Shown here piece after piece: positions 36,245 to 47,758 of a stretch of 64,000 bases of DNA. The notes beneath the pieces are model-generated. The model was not told the origin of the DNA, searched no databases, and worked only from the letters and a program-made list of their open reading frames with translations. The first letter of the stretch is position 1. Each line of letters starts with the position of its first letter. A program made the position numbers and the translations under genes. Source of the DNA: Streptomyces djakartensis (lineage in GTDB: Bacteria; Actinomycetota; Actinomycetes; Streptomycetales; Streptomycetaceae); the NCBI RefSeq assembly GCF_014651075.1, contig NZ_BMWE01000003.1:186001-250000 (forward strand), given 5' to 3'.

Positions 36245-37099
36245 ATGCCCACCCCCGAGCTCATCTCCCCCCGGTCCTCCCGTGTCTCGGCGGCGCGGCG
36301 GCTCGCCAAGCGGAACTTCCGGGGGAAGGAGCGGCTGTTCCTCGCGGAGGGGCCGCAGGCCGTAAGGGAGGCGGCCGGGCACCGGGCCGGTGGCGCGCCC
36401 ACGCTCGTGGAGCTGTTCGCGACGCTGGAGGCCGCCGAGCGGTACGCCGACATCGTGGGGGCCGCCCGGGACGCCGGCGCCCGGCTGCACCTCGCCTCCG
36501 AGCAGGTCATCGCCGACATCTCCACCACCGTCACCCCGCAGGGCCTCGTCGGCGTCTGCCGGTTCCTGGACACGCCCTTCGACCAGGTCCTGGAGGCACG
36601 CCCCCGGCTCGTCGCCCTGCTGGCCAACGTCCGCGACCCCGGCAACGCCGGGACCGTGCTGCGCTGCGCCGACGCCGCCGGTGCCGAGGCCGTGGTGCTG
36701 ACCGACGCCTCCGTCGACGTGTACAACCCGAAGGCCGTCCGCGCCTCGGTCGGCTCCCTGTTCCACCTGCCCGTGGCGGTCGGCGTCCCCGTCGAGCAGG
36801 CGGTCGAGGGGCTGCGGGACGCCGGTGTCCGGATCCTCGCCGCCGACGGTGCCGGAGACCGCGACCTCGACGACGAGCTCGACAAGGGCACCATGGGCGG
36901 CCCGACCGCCTGGGTCTTCGGCAACGAGGCCTGGGGCCTGCCGGAGGAGACCCGCGCCCTCACCGACGCCGTCGTACGTGTTCCGATCCACGGGAAGGCC
37001 GAGAGCCTGAACCTCGCCACCGCCGCCGCCGTATGTCTCTATGCGTCGGCGCGTGCACAGCGCGCCGCCGGAGGGTGCCGCTCCGTCACCGGGAACTAG
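36245..37099 (+). CDS. SpoU/TrmH-family RNA 2'-O-methyltransferase
   Basis: A 284-residue knotted (SPOUT) methyltransferase. The three SpoU motifs are present: NVRDPGNAGTVLRCADAAG, VFGNEAWGLPEE and VPIHGKAESLNLATAAAV. An N-terminal RNA-binding domain (about 15-95) includes SRVSAARRLAKRNFRGKERLFLAEG. It transfers a methyl group from S-adenosylmethionine to a ribose 2'-OH in rRNA or tRNA; the target is not evident. ATG at 36245 lies right after GACAAGGTGAATCGC. Position between rplT and pheS matches other Streptomyces. Confidence 0.92.
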   Translation: MPTPELISPRSSRVSAARRLAKRNFRGKERLFLAEGPQAVREAAGHRAGGAPTLVELFATLEAAERYADIVGAARDAGARLHLASEQVIADISTTVTPQGLVGVCRFLDTPFDQVLEARPRLVALLANVRDPGNAGTVLRCADAAGAEAVVLTDASVDVYNPKAVRASVGSLFHLPVAVGVPVEQAVEGLRDAGVRILAADGAGDRDLDDELDKGTMGGPTAWVFGNEAWGLPEETRALTDAVVRVPIHGKAESLNLATAAAVCLYASARAQRAAGGCRSVTGN

Positions 37100-37152
37100 T
37101 AAGGTGACCAGCTCAGGGACCCCTCTGCGAGCCTTGGAGGTGGGGTACGGGG

Positions 37153-39553
<2,401 letters not shown>

Positions 39554-39554
<1 letters not shown>

Positions 39555-42067
39555 TGCGGGTCCCGCTTTCTTGGCTGCGGGAGTACGTCGAGCTGCCGGC
39601 GACGGAGACCGGGCGCGACGTCCAGGCCAAACTCATTTCGGCAGGCCTCGAGGTCGAGACCGTCGAGCACCTGGGCGCCGACCTCAAGGGCCCCTTGGTC
39701 GTGGGCCAGGTGGCGACGATCGAGGAGCTGACGGAGTTCAAGAAGCCGATCCGCTTCTGCACCGTCGACGTCGGCCAGGCCAACGGCACCGGCGAGCCCC
39801 AGGAGATCATCTGCGGCGCCCGCAACTTCGCCGTCGGTGACAAGGTCGTGGTGGCCCTGCCGGGCGCCGTCCTGCCCGGTGACTTCGAGATCGCCGAGCG
39901 CAAGACGTACGGCCGGATGTCCCGCGGCATGATCTGCTCCAGCGACGAGCTGAACATGGGCGACGACGGCACCAAGGGCATCATCGTGCTGCCCCCGGAG
40001 ACCGAGGTCGGCAGGGACGCCGTCGAGCTGCTGGAGCTGGTCGACGAGGTCCTCGACATCGCCGTCACGCCCGACCGCGGCTACTGCCTGTCGATCCGCG
40101 GCGTCGCCCGCGAGACCGCCACCGCCTACGGCCTGCCGCTGCGCGACCCGGCCCTGATCGACGTGCCCGCCCCGAACGCCCACGGCTACCCGGTGCGGAT
40201 CTCGGACCCCACCGGCTGCGACCGCTTCACCGCCCGCACCGTGACCGGCCTGAGCGCCGAGGCCCGCTCCCCGATCTGGCTCCAGCGCCGCCTGCAGAAG
40301 GTCGGCATGCGCCCGATCTCGCTCGCCGTCGACGTCACCAACTACGTGATGATGGAGCTCGGCCAGCCGCTGCACGCCTACGACCGCGGCCTGGTCCAGG
40401 GCACCATCGGCGTGCGCCGGGCCGAGCCGGGCGAGAGGCTCACCACCCTCGACGGCGTCGAGCGCACGCTGGACGCCGAGGACCTGGTGATCACGGACGA
40501 CCGGGGCCCCATCGGGCTGGCGGGCGTCATGGGCGGCGCCGACACGGAGATCGCCGACCACGACGACGCCGAGAACGCCACGGCTGACGTCGTCATCGAG
40601 GCGGCGCACTTCGACGCCACGTCGATCGCCCGCACGGCCCGCCGCCACAAGCTGTCCTCCGAGGCGTCCCGCCGCTTCGAGCGCGGCGTCGACCCCGAGG
40701 CCGCCGCTGCCGCCGCCCAGCGCACGGTGGACCTGCTGGTGCTGCTCGCGGGCGGTACCGCCGAGGCCGGCGTCACCGAGGTCATCGCGCCGACCGCGCC
40801 GCGCACCATCACCATCCCCGCCGACCACCCGGACAAGGTCGCCGGCGTCGTCTACGGCCGCGAGACCGTCGTACGGCGGCTCCAGGAGATCGGCTGCGAC
40901 GTGTACGGGCAGGACGAGCTGATCGTCACCGTGCCGTCCTGGCGGCCCGACCTCACCGACCCGAACGACCTCGCCGAAGAGGTCATCCGGCTCGAGGGCT
41001 ACGAGAACCTGCCGTCCACGCTGCCGAGGCCCCCCGCCGGACGCGGCCTGACCCACCGGCAGCGGCTGCACCGGCGGATCGGCCGCGCCCTGGCCGGAGC
41101 CGGCTACGTCGAGGCGCCGAACTACCCGTTCGTCAGCGAGCAGGTCTTCGACCAGCTCGGACTCGACTCCGACGACCCCGCCCGCCGCGTGGTGAGGCTG
41201 ACCAACCCGCTCAGTGACGAGGAGCCCGCGCTGCGCACCTCGCTGCTGCCGGGGCTGCTCGCCGCGCTGCGCCGCAACGACGGCCGCGGCAGCCACGACC
41301 TCGCGCTGTTCGAGACCGGGCTGGTCTTCCATCCGCGCGAGGAACAGCGGATCGCCGTCCGGCTGCCCGTGGACCGACGGCCCACCGACGAGCAGATCGC
41401 CGACCTGGACGCGGCGCTCCCCGACCAGCCGCGCCACGCGGCCATCGTGCTCGCCGGCGCCCGCGAGCAGGCCGGCTGGTGGGGCAAGGGCCGGCCGGCC
41501 GACTGGGCCGACGCGGTCGAGGCGGCGCGGGTGGTCGCCCGTGAGGCCGGTGCCGAACTGGTCATCCGCAACGGGCAGTACGGGCCGTGGCACCCGGGGC
41601 GGTGCGCCGAGCTGGCGATCACCGTGGACGGCGCGGAGCGGGTCGTGGGACACGCGGGTGAACTGCATCCGCGGGTCGTGAAGGCGCTGCGGCTTCCGGA
41701 GCGCACCTGTGCGATGGAGATCGACCTGGACGCGGTGGCGTCGGCCGGCGACGCGACCGTGAAGGCTCCGGGCATCTCCACGTTCCCCGTCGCCACGCAG
41801 GATGTCGCCCTGGTCGTCGACGCGGTCGTTCCGGCGGCGGAGGTCGAGAAGGCGCTGCGGGACGGGGCCGGGGAACTGCTGGAGTCGATCCGGCTGTTCG
41901 ATGTGTACGAGAACGTCGAGCAGTTGGGCGAGGGCCGCAAGTCGCTGGCGTACGCGTTGCGGTTCCGGGCGGCTGACCGGACCCTGACCGTGGATGAGGC
42001 TTCCGCGGCCCGGGACGCGGCGGTAGCGCTCGCGGGTGAGCGCGTGGGGGCCGTCCTGCGGAGTTAG
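39554..42067 (+). CDS. pheT: Phenylalanine--tRNA ligase beta subunit
   Basis: An 837-residue structural and editing subunit. It contains an N-terminal EMAP/OB-fold tRNA-binding domain (about 40-150), B3/B4 editing domain (about 210-390), B5 domain (about 410-490) and a C-terminal ferredoxin-fold anticodon-binding domain (about 745-837, [15 protein letters not shown]). The editing domain hydrolyses mis-charged Tyr-tRNA-Phe. Its ATG overlaps the pheS stop codon by one base, giving coupled translation. A terminator nested in a long inverted repeat follows. Confidence 0.98.
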
Positions 42068-42107
42068 CGGCGTGGAGCTGCGCGTCGCCGTCGGCCGCCG
42101 GGCTGTG

Positions 42108-42244
42108 GTGGCTTGTCGCGCAGTTCCCCGCGCCCCTGAAAAGGGGCCGAATCGGACCGGTCTCTTGGGCCGGTCCGGTTTTGCGTGGTACGGGCCGGTG
42201 CGTGCGCGTCCCTCGGGGGCGCGGGGAACTGCGCGACAAGCCAC
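42108..42244. repeat. 29-bp perfect inverted repeat enclosing the pheT terminator
   Basis: Arms 42108-42136 and 42216-42244 are exact reverse complements over 29 bp, separated by 79 nt. The core GTCGCGCAGTTCCCCGCG recurs at 59430-59447. I recognise the core as a recurrent Streptomyces intergenic element. Confidence 0.85.
42150..42182 (+). terminator. Intrinsic terminator after pheT
   Basis: 11-bp stem with one G-U pair (42150-42160 and 42170-42180), 9-nt loop, followed by TT so that the 3' side ends in a run of four T. It sits in the loop of the 29-bp inverted repeat. Confidence 0.8.
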
Positions 42245-42472
42245 GGGGCACCAGCGGCCGGAAACGCGCCGATGACGCGACGGAGACGGGCCGGCGGGGC
42301 CGTCCGCCCCGCCACGGAGTGTCGGGCAGGCAGCTGGGCGGACGGCGGGTGCGAGCCGCCGCACTGTACGAGGGGGAGCCGGCGGCCCGGCCGGCCTCTT
42401 GCGAGGTCTTTCAGTCAACCGGCCGGCAACTCTGAGCGACAGCGCGCACACAGCACGGATTCGAGCACTCCG

Positions 42473-42489
42473 TTCACACCCCGTGTGAA
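42473..42489. promoter_or_regulatory. Perfect palindrome upstream of the XRE/TPR regulator
   Basis: TTCACAC-CCC-GTGTGAA, 7-3-7, located 46 nt before the start codon. A -10-like TAATCT lies at 42501-42506. Candidate autoregulatory operator. The rest of the 467-nt gap 42068-42534 holds the repeat and terminator described separately and no gene. Confidence 0.55.
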
Positions 42490-42534
42490 GGCGCAGCCAC
42501 TAATCTGTGCGCACCGAGCCACCGGGGGGCCCAC

Positions 42535-43875
42535 ATGCAGCCCAACACTCTGCTCGACGCGATCCTGGACGAGGCCGGGATCTCGCACGCGGGGCTGGCC
42601 GCGCACGTCAACCAGGCGGGACGGGCCCGTGGCCTGTCCCTGAGGTACGAACACACCGCCGTCGCACGGTGGTTGAAGGGGCAGCGTCCCCGCGGCCAGG
42701 TGCCCGACCTGATCTGCGAGGTGCTCGCCGCACGGCTCGGCCGGCAGGTCACCCTCGACGACATCGGCCTCGGTGTGCCCGGCGAGCCGTCCGCCCCGCA
42801 CACCGGTTCGCTGTCCGGGTTCGTCGAGCGGGCCACCGCCCTGTGGCGCTCGGACCAGCAGCAGCGCCCGCACATCCTCGGCGCGCCCGCGCTCACCGGC
42901 ACGCCCGCCGTGATGCCGGTGTGGGAGTGGGAGAACCCGCCCGAGGACGTCGACGTCTCCCGAGGCGGCAGACACCGGGTCACCCCGGGCGAACTGGAGA
43001 TGCTGCGCGCCGCCCGTACGCACTACGAGCAGATGTACCGCAAGGCCGGGGGCATCGCGACACGTGCCCGGATCGTCGGGTTCCTCAACGCCGAGGCCGC
43101 TCCGCTGCTGCGCGGCAGCTACACCGACGAGACGGGCCGTCAGCTGCACCGCGCCACCGGCGGGTTGGTGGCCGTCGCCGGGATCTGCGCCTACGACTCC
43201 GACGCGCACGGCCTCGCCCAGCGCTACTTCCACCAGGCGCTGCGGCTCGCGAAGGCCAGCGGGGACCGCGGACTGGGCGCCTATGTGATCGCGCTGCTCG
43301 TCAACCAGTCGCTGTTCATGCGGGAGTACCGGCAGGCCGTCGCCTTCGCGGAGGCCGCTCTGCGGGCCGCCGGCAAGCACATCACCCCGGCGCTCGCCTC
43401 CGACCTGTACGCGATGCAGGCCAAGGCGTACGCGCACCTCGGCGACGGCACCAGCGCCCTGGCGTGCATCGGGCGGGCCGAGCAGGCCGCCGAGCGCATC
43501 CGGCGCGGCCACGAGCCCGACGAGACCGGTTATGTCCAGCCCGGGCTCGTCAACGTCCAGGTGGCGGAGGCGTTGCTCAGTCTCGGGGAGGTCGCGGCCG
43601 CCGGGGAGCATGCCACTGCCGCCGTCGGCAACCCGGCGCACGACCGCGGCCGGGTGCACCGGCTGGCCATGCTGAGCACCATCGAACTGCGGCAGGGCAA
43701 CGCCGACAAGGCGGTGGTCATCGCCGTGCAGATGGCCGAGCAGGCCCGCGGCATGGAGTCCCAGCGGTTGCGCGACCGGCTGCGGGCGGTGCGCGAGCAC
43801 CTGGTGCGCAGTGGGTGCGCGGGCACGGGCGAGGCCGCCGAACTCATCGACGGGGCACTGCGCGTACCGTTGTAG
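42535..43875 (+). CDS. XRE/TPR transcriptional regulator (NsdA-like family)
   Basis: A 446-residue protein. The N-terminal region (about 5-75, LLDAILDEAGISHAGLAAHVNQAG in part, with YEHTAVARWLKGQRP) is a helix-turn-helix-like DNA-binding domain. The remainder, from about residue 150, is a tetratricopeptide-like helical array (GSYTDETGRQLHRATGGL, AQRYFHQALRLAKASGD). The architecture is that of the Streptomyces NsdA-like group, some members of which repress sporulation and antibiotic production. Its own function is not known. ATG 42535 follows GGGGGG. A perfect palindrome lies just upstream. Confidence 0.85.
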   Translation: MQPNTLLDAILDEAGISHAGLAAHVNQAGRARGLSLRYEHTAVARWLKGQRPRGQVPDLICEVLAARLGRQVTLDDIGLGVPGEPSAPHTGSLSGFVERATALWRSDQQQRPHILGAPALTGTPAVMPVWEWENPPEDVDVSRGGRHRVTPGELEMLRAARTHYEQMYRKAGGIATRARIVGFLNAEAAPLLRGSYTDETGRQLHRATGGLVAVAGICAYDSDAHGLAQRYFHQALRLAKASGDRGLGAYVIALLVNQSLFMREYRQAVAFAEAALRAAGKHITPALASDLYAMQAKAYAHLGDGTSALACIGRAEQAAERIRRGHEPDETGYVQPGLVNVQVAEALLSLGEVAAAGEHATAAVGNPAHDRGRVHRLAMLSTIELRQGNADKAVVIAVQMAEQARGMESQRLRDRLRAVREHLVRSGCAGTGEAAELIDGALRVPL

Positions 43876-43982
43876 ATCCCGGGCGGCGGCGCCCGCCTGA
43901 CCCCCAGCCGCTTCCTGTGCGCCTGCTGTCAGCACGTCCCTGCTGCGATATTGCCACTCACTCGATGGAAGGTGGCAGAACC

Positions 43983-44528
43983 GTGCAGTGGACGAAACAC
44001 AACGAACAACGTGTGTACTCAAACCGCTGGTTCAGCGTCAATCTCGCGGATGTCGAACTGCCGGACGGCCGGCACCTCGACCACTTCCTCATCCGGCTGC
44101 GGCCCGTCGCCGTGGCCACGGTGGTGAACGAGGCCAACGAGGTGCTGCTGCTCTGGCGGCACCGCTTCATCACGGACAGCTGGGGGTGGGAACTCGCGGC
44201 GGGCGTCGTCGAGGACGGCGAGGACGTCGCCCGCGCGGCCGCCAGGGAACTGGAGGAGGAGACCGGCTGGCGGCCGGGACCCTTGCGCCACCTGATGAGC
44301 GTGGAGCCGTCCAACGGGCTCACCGACGCCCGGCACCACGTGTACTGGGCCGACGCGGGCGAGTACGTCGGGCACCCCGTGGACGACTTCGAGTCGGACC
44401 GCAGGGAATGGGTTCCCCTCAAGCTCGTCCCCGACTTGGTCGCCCGCGGGGAGGTCCCGGCCGCCAACATGGCGGCCGCGTTACTTCTGCTGCACCATCT
44501 CAGGCTGGGACAGGACACGTTGCCCTGA
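43983..44528 (+). CDS. NUDIX hydrolase with a TTA codon
   Basis: A 181-residue NUDIX hydrolase. The NUDIX box is complete (GVVEDGEDVARAAARELEEE in part, Gx5Ex7REUxEExGU). The general form resembles ADP-ribose or nucleoside-diphosphate-sugar pyrophosphatases, but the substrate is uncertain. Start chosen as GTG 43983, 10 nt after GGAAGG; an ATG at 43965 in the same frame is possible. Codon 167 is TTA (44481-44483), so the C-terminal helix is only made when bldA tRNA is available. Convergent with the next small gene. Confidence 0.9.
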   Translation: MQWTKHNEQRVYSNRWFSVNLADVELPDGRHLDHFLIRLRPVAVATVVNEANEVLLLWRHRFITDSWGWELAAGVVEDGEDVARAAARELEEETGWRPGPLRHLMSVEPSNGLTDARHHVYWADAGEYVGHPVDDFESDRREWVPLKLVPDLVARGEVPAANMAAALLLLHHLRLGQDTLP

Positions 44529-44533
44529 CACCC

Positions 44534-44791
44534 CTAGCGTCCGAGTGCCTGCCAGATCGCCACGACGAGGGCACCCACGGCGGTGAGGGCGGCGACCGCG
44601 GGCAGCGGCCAGCGCGCGTGTTCGAGCGTGTGGATCCGGGTGTTGAGCTCCTCGATCTCCTTGGCGGTCTCCTCGGTGCGATGGCTGAGCAGAGCCAGCC
44701 CGCCCTCGACGCGGGCGTACGCCACATCGAGGCGGCGTCGTAACTCTGCGAGTTCTCCATGGACGACGGGATGCTCGGGATCGGCGGTCAC
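44534..44791 (-). CDS. Small coiled-coil, tail-anchored membrane protein with a TTA codon
   Basis: An 85-residue protein. Residues 12-60 form a charged heptad-like coiled coil (LAELRRRLDVAYARVEGGLAL, then TEETAKEIEELNTRIHTLEH) and residues 62-82 a C-terminal membrane helix (PLPAVAALTAVGALVVAIWQAL). It starts at GTG 44791 after AAAGGAG. Codon 17 is TTA (44743-44741). Function unknown. Its stop lies 5 nt from the stop of the convergent NUDIX gene. Confidence 0.75.
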   Translation of the reverse strand: MTADPEHPVVHGELAELRRRLDVAYARVEGGLALLSHRTEETAKEIEELNTRIHTLEHARWPLPAVAALTAVGALVVAIWQALGR

Positions 44792-44814
44792 AAGTCCGCT
44801 CCTTTCCGTAGTCG

Positions 44815-44953
44815 TTTCACATCCCTGGTGTGCGCAGTGGAGTCAACTCGCCTGGTGGGCACCTGGGGAGAGTGTGCGACGGGCATATGCGAGCCCGGCG
44901 CGCACACGGTGTGTGAATGCCGCGGACCCGGCACCAGAACCGGTGCCGGGCCC
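44815..44953. promoter_or_regulatory. Divergent intergenic region with inverted repeats
   Basis: Lies between the coiled-coil gene (minus) and a small membrane protein gene (plus). It contains TTTCACAT-CCCTG-GTGTG (44815-44831), CACACGGTGTGTGAA (44912-44926 approximately), both resembling the TTCACAC/GTGTGAA palindrome upstream of the XRE/TPR gene, and a strong 12-bp hairpin (44924-44935 and 44942-44953). Confidence 0.4.
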
Positions 44954-45010
44954 GCTGGTTGGCCGAAATCTGACCGTCCGTAACCGGCCGCCGGGGGTAC
45001 CCGGGACGCC

Positions 45011-45241
45011 ATGACGAAGTGGCAGAAGACCGCGGCGTACGCGCTGGCACTGTACGCGGTGGCGGTCTTGATGATCCGGTTCTCCTCCGGTGGCACCGGG
45101 TGGGGCACGGCGCTGCTGCTGGCTCTCGTGGCCACTCCGCTCGCCCTGTGGATGGGCTGGCTCCGCAACCGCCTCAGCGAACAGGCGCAGGAATGGGGAC
45201 GCCGCCGGGTCCGGCCGTGGCCGGAGGAGCGGCGGCGTTGA
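45011..45241 (+). CDS. Small two-pass membrane protein
   Basis: A 76-residue protein with two predicted membrane helices (about 8-26, AAYALALYAVAVLMIRF, and 31-50, GTALLLALVATPLALWMGWL) and a basic C-terminal tail rich in Arg. No family recognised. Start ATG 45011. No clear Shine-Dalgarno is visible. Composition and length are consistent with the many small Streptomyces membrane proteins of unknown role, so the gene is likely but not proven. Confidence 0.6.
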   Translation: MTKWQKTAAYALALYAVAVLMIRFSSGGTGWGTALLLALVATPLALWMGWLRNRLSEQAQEWGRRRVRPWPEERRR

Positions 45242-45256
45242 GAGGTGGCCCCGGGC

Positions 45257-46129
45257 TCAGTAGGCGTAGAAGCCCGACCCCGTCTTGCGGCCCAGCCGGC
45301 CGGCGTCGACCATGCGCTGGAGCAGCGGGGGAGCGGCGTACAGAGGCTCCTTGTACTCCTCGTACATCGACTGGGCGACCGAGGCGACCGTGTCCAGGCC
45401 GATGAGGTCGGAGAGCTTCAGGGGGCCCATCGGGTGGGCGCACCCCATCTCCATGCCGTTGTCGATGTCCTCGCGGCTCGCGATGCCGGTCTCGAACATG
45501 CGGATCGCGGAGAGCAGGTAGGGGATCAGCAGCGCGTTCACCACGAAGCCGGAGCGGTCCTGGGCGCGGATCGCGTGCTTGCCCAGCACCTTCTCGGTGA
45601 ACAGCTGGGCGCGGCTGAGGGTGCCCTCGGAGGTGGTGAGCGCCGGGATCAGCTCGACGAGGTTCTGCACCGGCGCCGGGTTGAAGAAGTGGATGCCGAT
45701 GACCTGGTCGGGCCGTGAGGTCGCCACCGCCAGCTTCACCAGGGGGATGGAGGAGGTGTTGGAGGCCAGGATGGCGTCCGGCCGGGTCACGACCTGGTCG
45801 AGCACCTGGAAGATCTCCGTCTTGACCTGCTCGTTCTCGACGACGGCCTCGATCACCAGGTCACGGTCGGCGAACTCGCCGAGGTCCGTGGTGAAGCTGA
45901 GCCGGGACTGGGTGGCCTCGTGCTCCTCCTCGGTGATCTTGCCCCGCTCCGCCGCCTTGGCCAGAGAGCTGAACAGCCGGGTCCGGCCGATCTCCAGCGC
46001 CTCGCCGGTGGTCTCGGCGACCATGACGTTCAGGCCGGCGCGGGCACAGACCTCGGCGATCCCCGCGCCCATCTGACCGCAGCCCACGACTCCGACGCGT
46101 GCAATGTCTCCCGCTGGGATGTCCGTCAC
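45257..46129 (-). CDS. 3-hydroxybutyryl-CoA/3-hydroxyacyl-CoA dehydrogenase
   Basis: A 290-residue dehydrogenase. The NAD-binding Rossmann motif VGCGQMGAGIAEVCARAG is at the N-terminus. IHFFNPAPVQNLVELI holds the catalytic-region residues, and the C-terminal helical dimer domain has NALLIPYLLSAIRMFETG and HPMGPLKLSDLIGLDTV. It interconverts acetoacetyl-CoA and 3-hydroxybutyryl-CoA in fatty acid or polyhydroxybutyrate metabolism. ATG at 46129. Single gene, divergent from the GHL10 hydrolase gene. Confidence 0.93.
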   Translation of the reverse strand: MTDIPAGDIARVGVVGCGQMGAGIAEVCARAGLNVMVAETTGEALEIGRTRLFSSLAKAAERGKITEEEHEATQSRLSFTTDLGEFADRDLVIEAVVENEQVKTEIFQVLDQVVTRPDAILASNTSSIPLVKLAVATSRPDQVIGIHFFNPAPVQNLVELIPALTTSEGTLSRAQLFTEKVLGKHAIRAQDRSGFVVNALLIPYLLSAIRMFETGIASREDIDNGMEMGCAHPMGPLKLSDLIGLDTVASVAQSMYEEYKEPLYAAPPLLQRMVDAGRLGRKTGSGFYAY

Positions 46130-46267
46130 ATCGTCCCTTTCGCTGCTGATCCACTTCTGGGCAGGTGCGCCGGGTTCCGGTGCCTGCTCCGATCGTGCAC
46201 GTTACTCCCAAGTATCGATGATCGATCGGGTGGGGGCGGGCCCGCTCCGGGCATGCTGACCCCGGAG

Positions 46268-46288
46268 GGATCCGCGACCGGCGGATCC
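46268..46288. promoter_or_regulatory. Inverted repeat just upstream of the GHL10 gene
   Basis: GGATCCGC-GACCG-GCGGATCC, a perfect 8-bp inverted repeat ending 14 nt before the ATG. It may be an operator or a 5' UTR hairpin over the ribosome-binding region. Confidence 0.45.
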
Positions 46289-46302
46289 GCGGCTTTTGGG
46301 GC

Positions 46303-47547
46303 ATGCGGATGGGACGAGTGTCACGCAGGGCGTTCGCGGTGGCGGCGCTGTCGGCCTTCACCATGATGCCTCCGGCGTCGGCCGCGCCGAAGCCGGACGG
46401 CAAGGGGGGCGGCGGCGCGACCACCGGGATGCGGGGGGTGTGGCTGGCGACCGTGGCGGGCCGCGACTGGCCGTCGAAGCCGGGACTGACCGCCGCCCAG
46501 CAGCGCGCCGAGCTGATCACCCACCTCGACAGGGCGGTCCGCAACCGGCTCGACACCGTGATCCTCCAGGTCCGGCCGACGGCGGATGCCCTGTGGCCCT
46601 CGCCGTACGAGCCGTGGTCGCAGTACCTCACCGGAACCCAGGGCAAGGACCCCGGCTGGGACCCGCTGGGCACCGCGGTCGAGGAGGCGCACGCCCGGGG
46701 CCTGAAGCTGCACGCCTGGTTCAACCCGTACCGGGTCGCCGTGCACGCCGATCCGGCCCGGCTCGCCGCCGGGCACCCCGCCCGCAGGAACCCGCACTGG
46801 GTGGTCACCTACGGCGGGAAGCTCTACTACAACCCCGGGCTGCCCGAGGTCCGTGCCTTCGTTCAGGACGCGATGCTCGACGCGGTGGCCAGGTACCCCG
46901 TCGACGGGGTCCACTTCGACGACTACTTCTACCCGTACCCGGTGGCGGGCCAGACCTTCGACGACGACACGGCCTACGAGGAGCACGGCGCCGGCTTTCC
47001 CGGCCGGGCGGCGTGGCGGCGGGACAACATCGACCGGCTGGTGCGGGAGACGGCGGACCGCGTCAAGCGGGTCCGGCCCGGCGCCGCCTTCGGCATCAGC
47101 CCGTTCGGCGTGTGGCGCAACGCCGCCACCGACCCGCTCGGCTCGGACACCCGGGCGGGCGTCCAGACGTACGACGACCTGCACGCGGACACCCGCAAGT
47201 GGGTGCGGGAGAGCTGGATCGACTACATCGTCCCGCAGCTGTACTGGAACATCGGTTTCGCCGCCGCCGACTACGAGAAACTCGTGCGCTGGTGGGCGGA
47301 CGCCGCGCGTGGCAGTTCGACGCGGCTCTACGTGGGGGAGGCGCTGTACAAGGCCGGTGACCCGGCGCAGCCGGCCGCCTGGCAGGACCCGGCCGAGTTG
47401 TCCCGGCACCTGACACTGGCGAAGGAGCACGCGCAGGTGCGCGGGCACGTCTTCTTCGCCGCCAAGGACATGGCGGTCGATCGGATCGGGGCGATGGCGC
47501 GGGTGGTCGCCGACCACTACGGGCAGCCGGCGCCTGCCCCGCGCTGA
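46303..47547 (+). CDS. Secreted GHL10 (DUF187) glycoside hydrolase-like protein
   Basis: A 414-residue exported protein. The signal peptide (RRAFAVAALSAFTMMPPASAAP, about residues 8-30) begins with an RR pair, so Tat export is possible. The GHL10 barrel follows, with GVWLATVAGRDWPSK, ILQVRPTADALWPSPYEPWS, LKLHAWFNPYRV, YPVDGVHFDDYFYPYP and FGISPFGVWRN. Related proteins are thought to act on cell-wall or other glycans, but the substrate is not known. A second in-frame ATG at 46309 is nearly equivalent. Confidence 0.9.
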   Translation: MRMGRVSRRAFAVAALSAFTMMPPASAAPKPDGKGGGGATTGMRGVWLATVAGRDWPSKPGLTAAQQRAELITHLDRAVRNRLDTVILQVRPTADALWPSPYEPWSQYLTGTQGKDPGWDPLGTAVEEAHARGLKLHAWFNPYRVAVHADPARLAAGHPARRNPHWVVTYGGKLYYNPGLPEVRAFVQDAMLDAVARYPVDGVHFDDYFYPYPVAGQTFDDDTAYEEHGAGFPGRAAWRRDNIDRLVRETADRVKRVRPGAAFGISPFGVWRNAATDPLGSDTRAGVQTYDDLHADTRKWVRESWIDYIVPQLYWNIGFAAADYEKLVRWWADAARGSSTRLYVGEALYKAGDPAQPAAWQDPAELSRHLTLAKEHAQVRGHVFFAAKDMAVDRIGAMARVVADHYGQPAPAPR

Positions 47548-47557
47548 GTCACGGTGG

Positions 47558-47758
47558 TCACGGCCCGGTGGTGGTCTCCCGGTGCCGGATCTCGGTGTCG
47601 GGCCCCGGCGAGCAGATGCCCTCGTGCCCGTCCTCGAACCGGACGCGGTACGGGGGAGTGCCTTCCTGGCCGAGCACTTCGACGATCTCGCCGACCTTGT
47701 CGTGCTGACCGACCACCCTGCCGTGCTGGACAAGCTGGTCGCCCACGGTTGCGCGCAT
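47558..47758 (-). CDS. DUF1918-domain small protein
   Basis: A 66-residue protein of the DUF1918 family (RATVGDQLVQHGRVVGQHDK, EGTPPYRVRFEDGHEGI). Small beta-rich fold; function unknown. ATG 47758 has GAGGAGG at 6-nt spacing upstream. It is convergent with the GHL10 gene, only 10 nt from its stop. Confidence 0.88.
   Translation of the reverse strand: MRATVGDQLVQHGRVVGQHDKVGEIVEVLGQEGTPPYRVRFEDGHEGICSPGPDTEIRHRETTTGP

Noticed and set aside
42181..42435. Two overlapping small open frames in the pheT-XRE gap
   Set aside because: They begin inside the inverted repeat and have no ribosome-binding site or recognisable protein.
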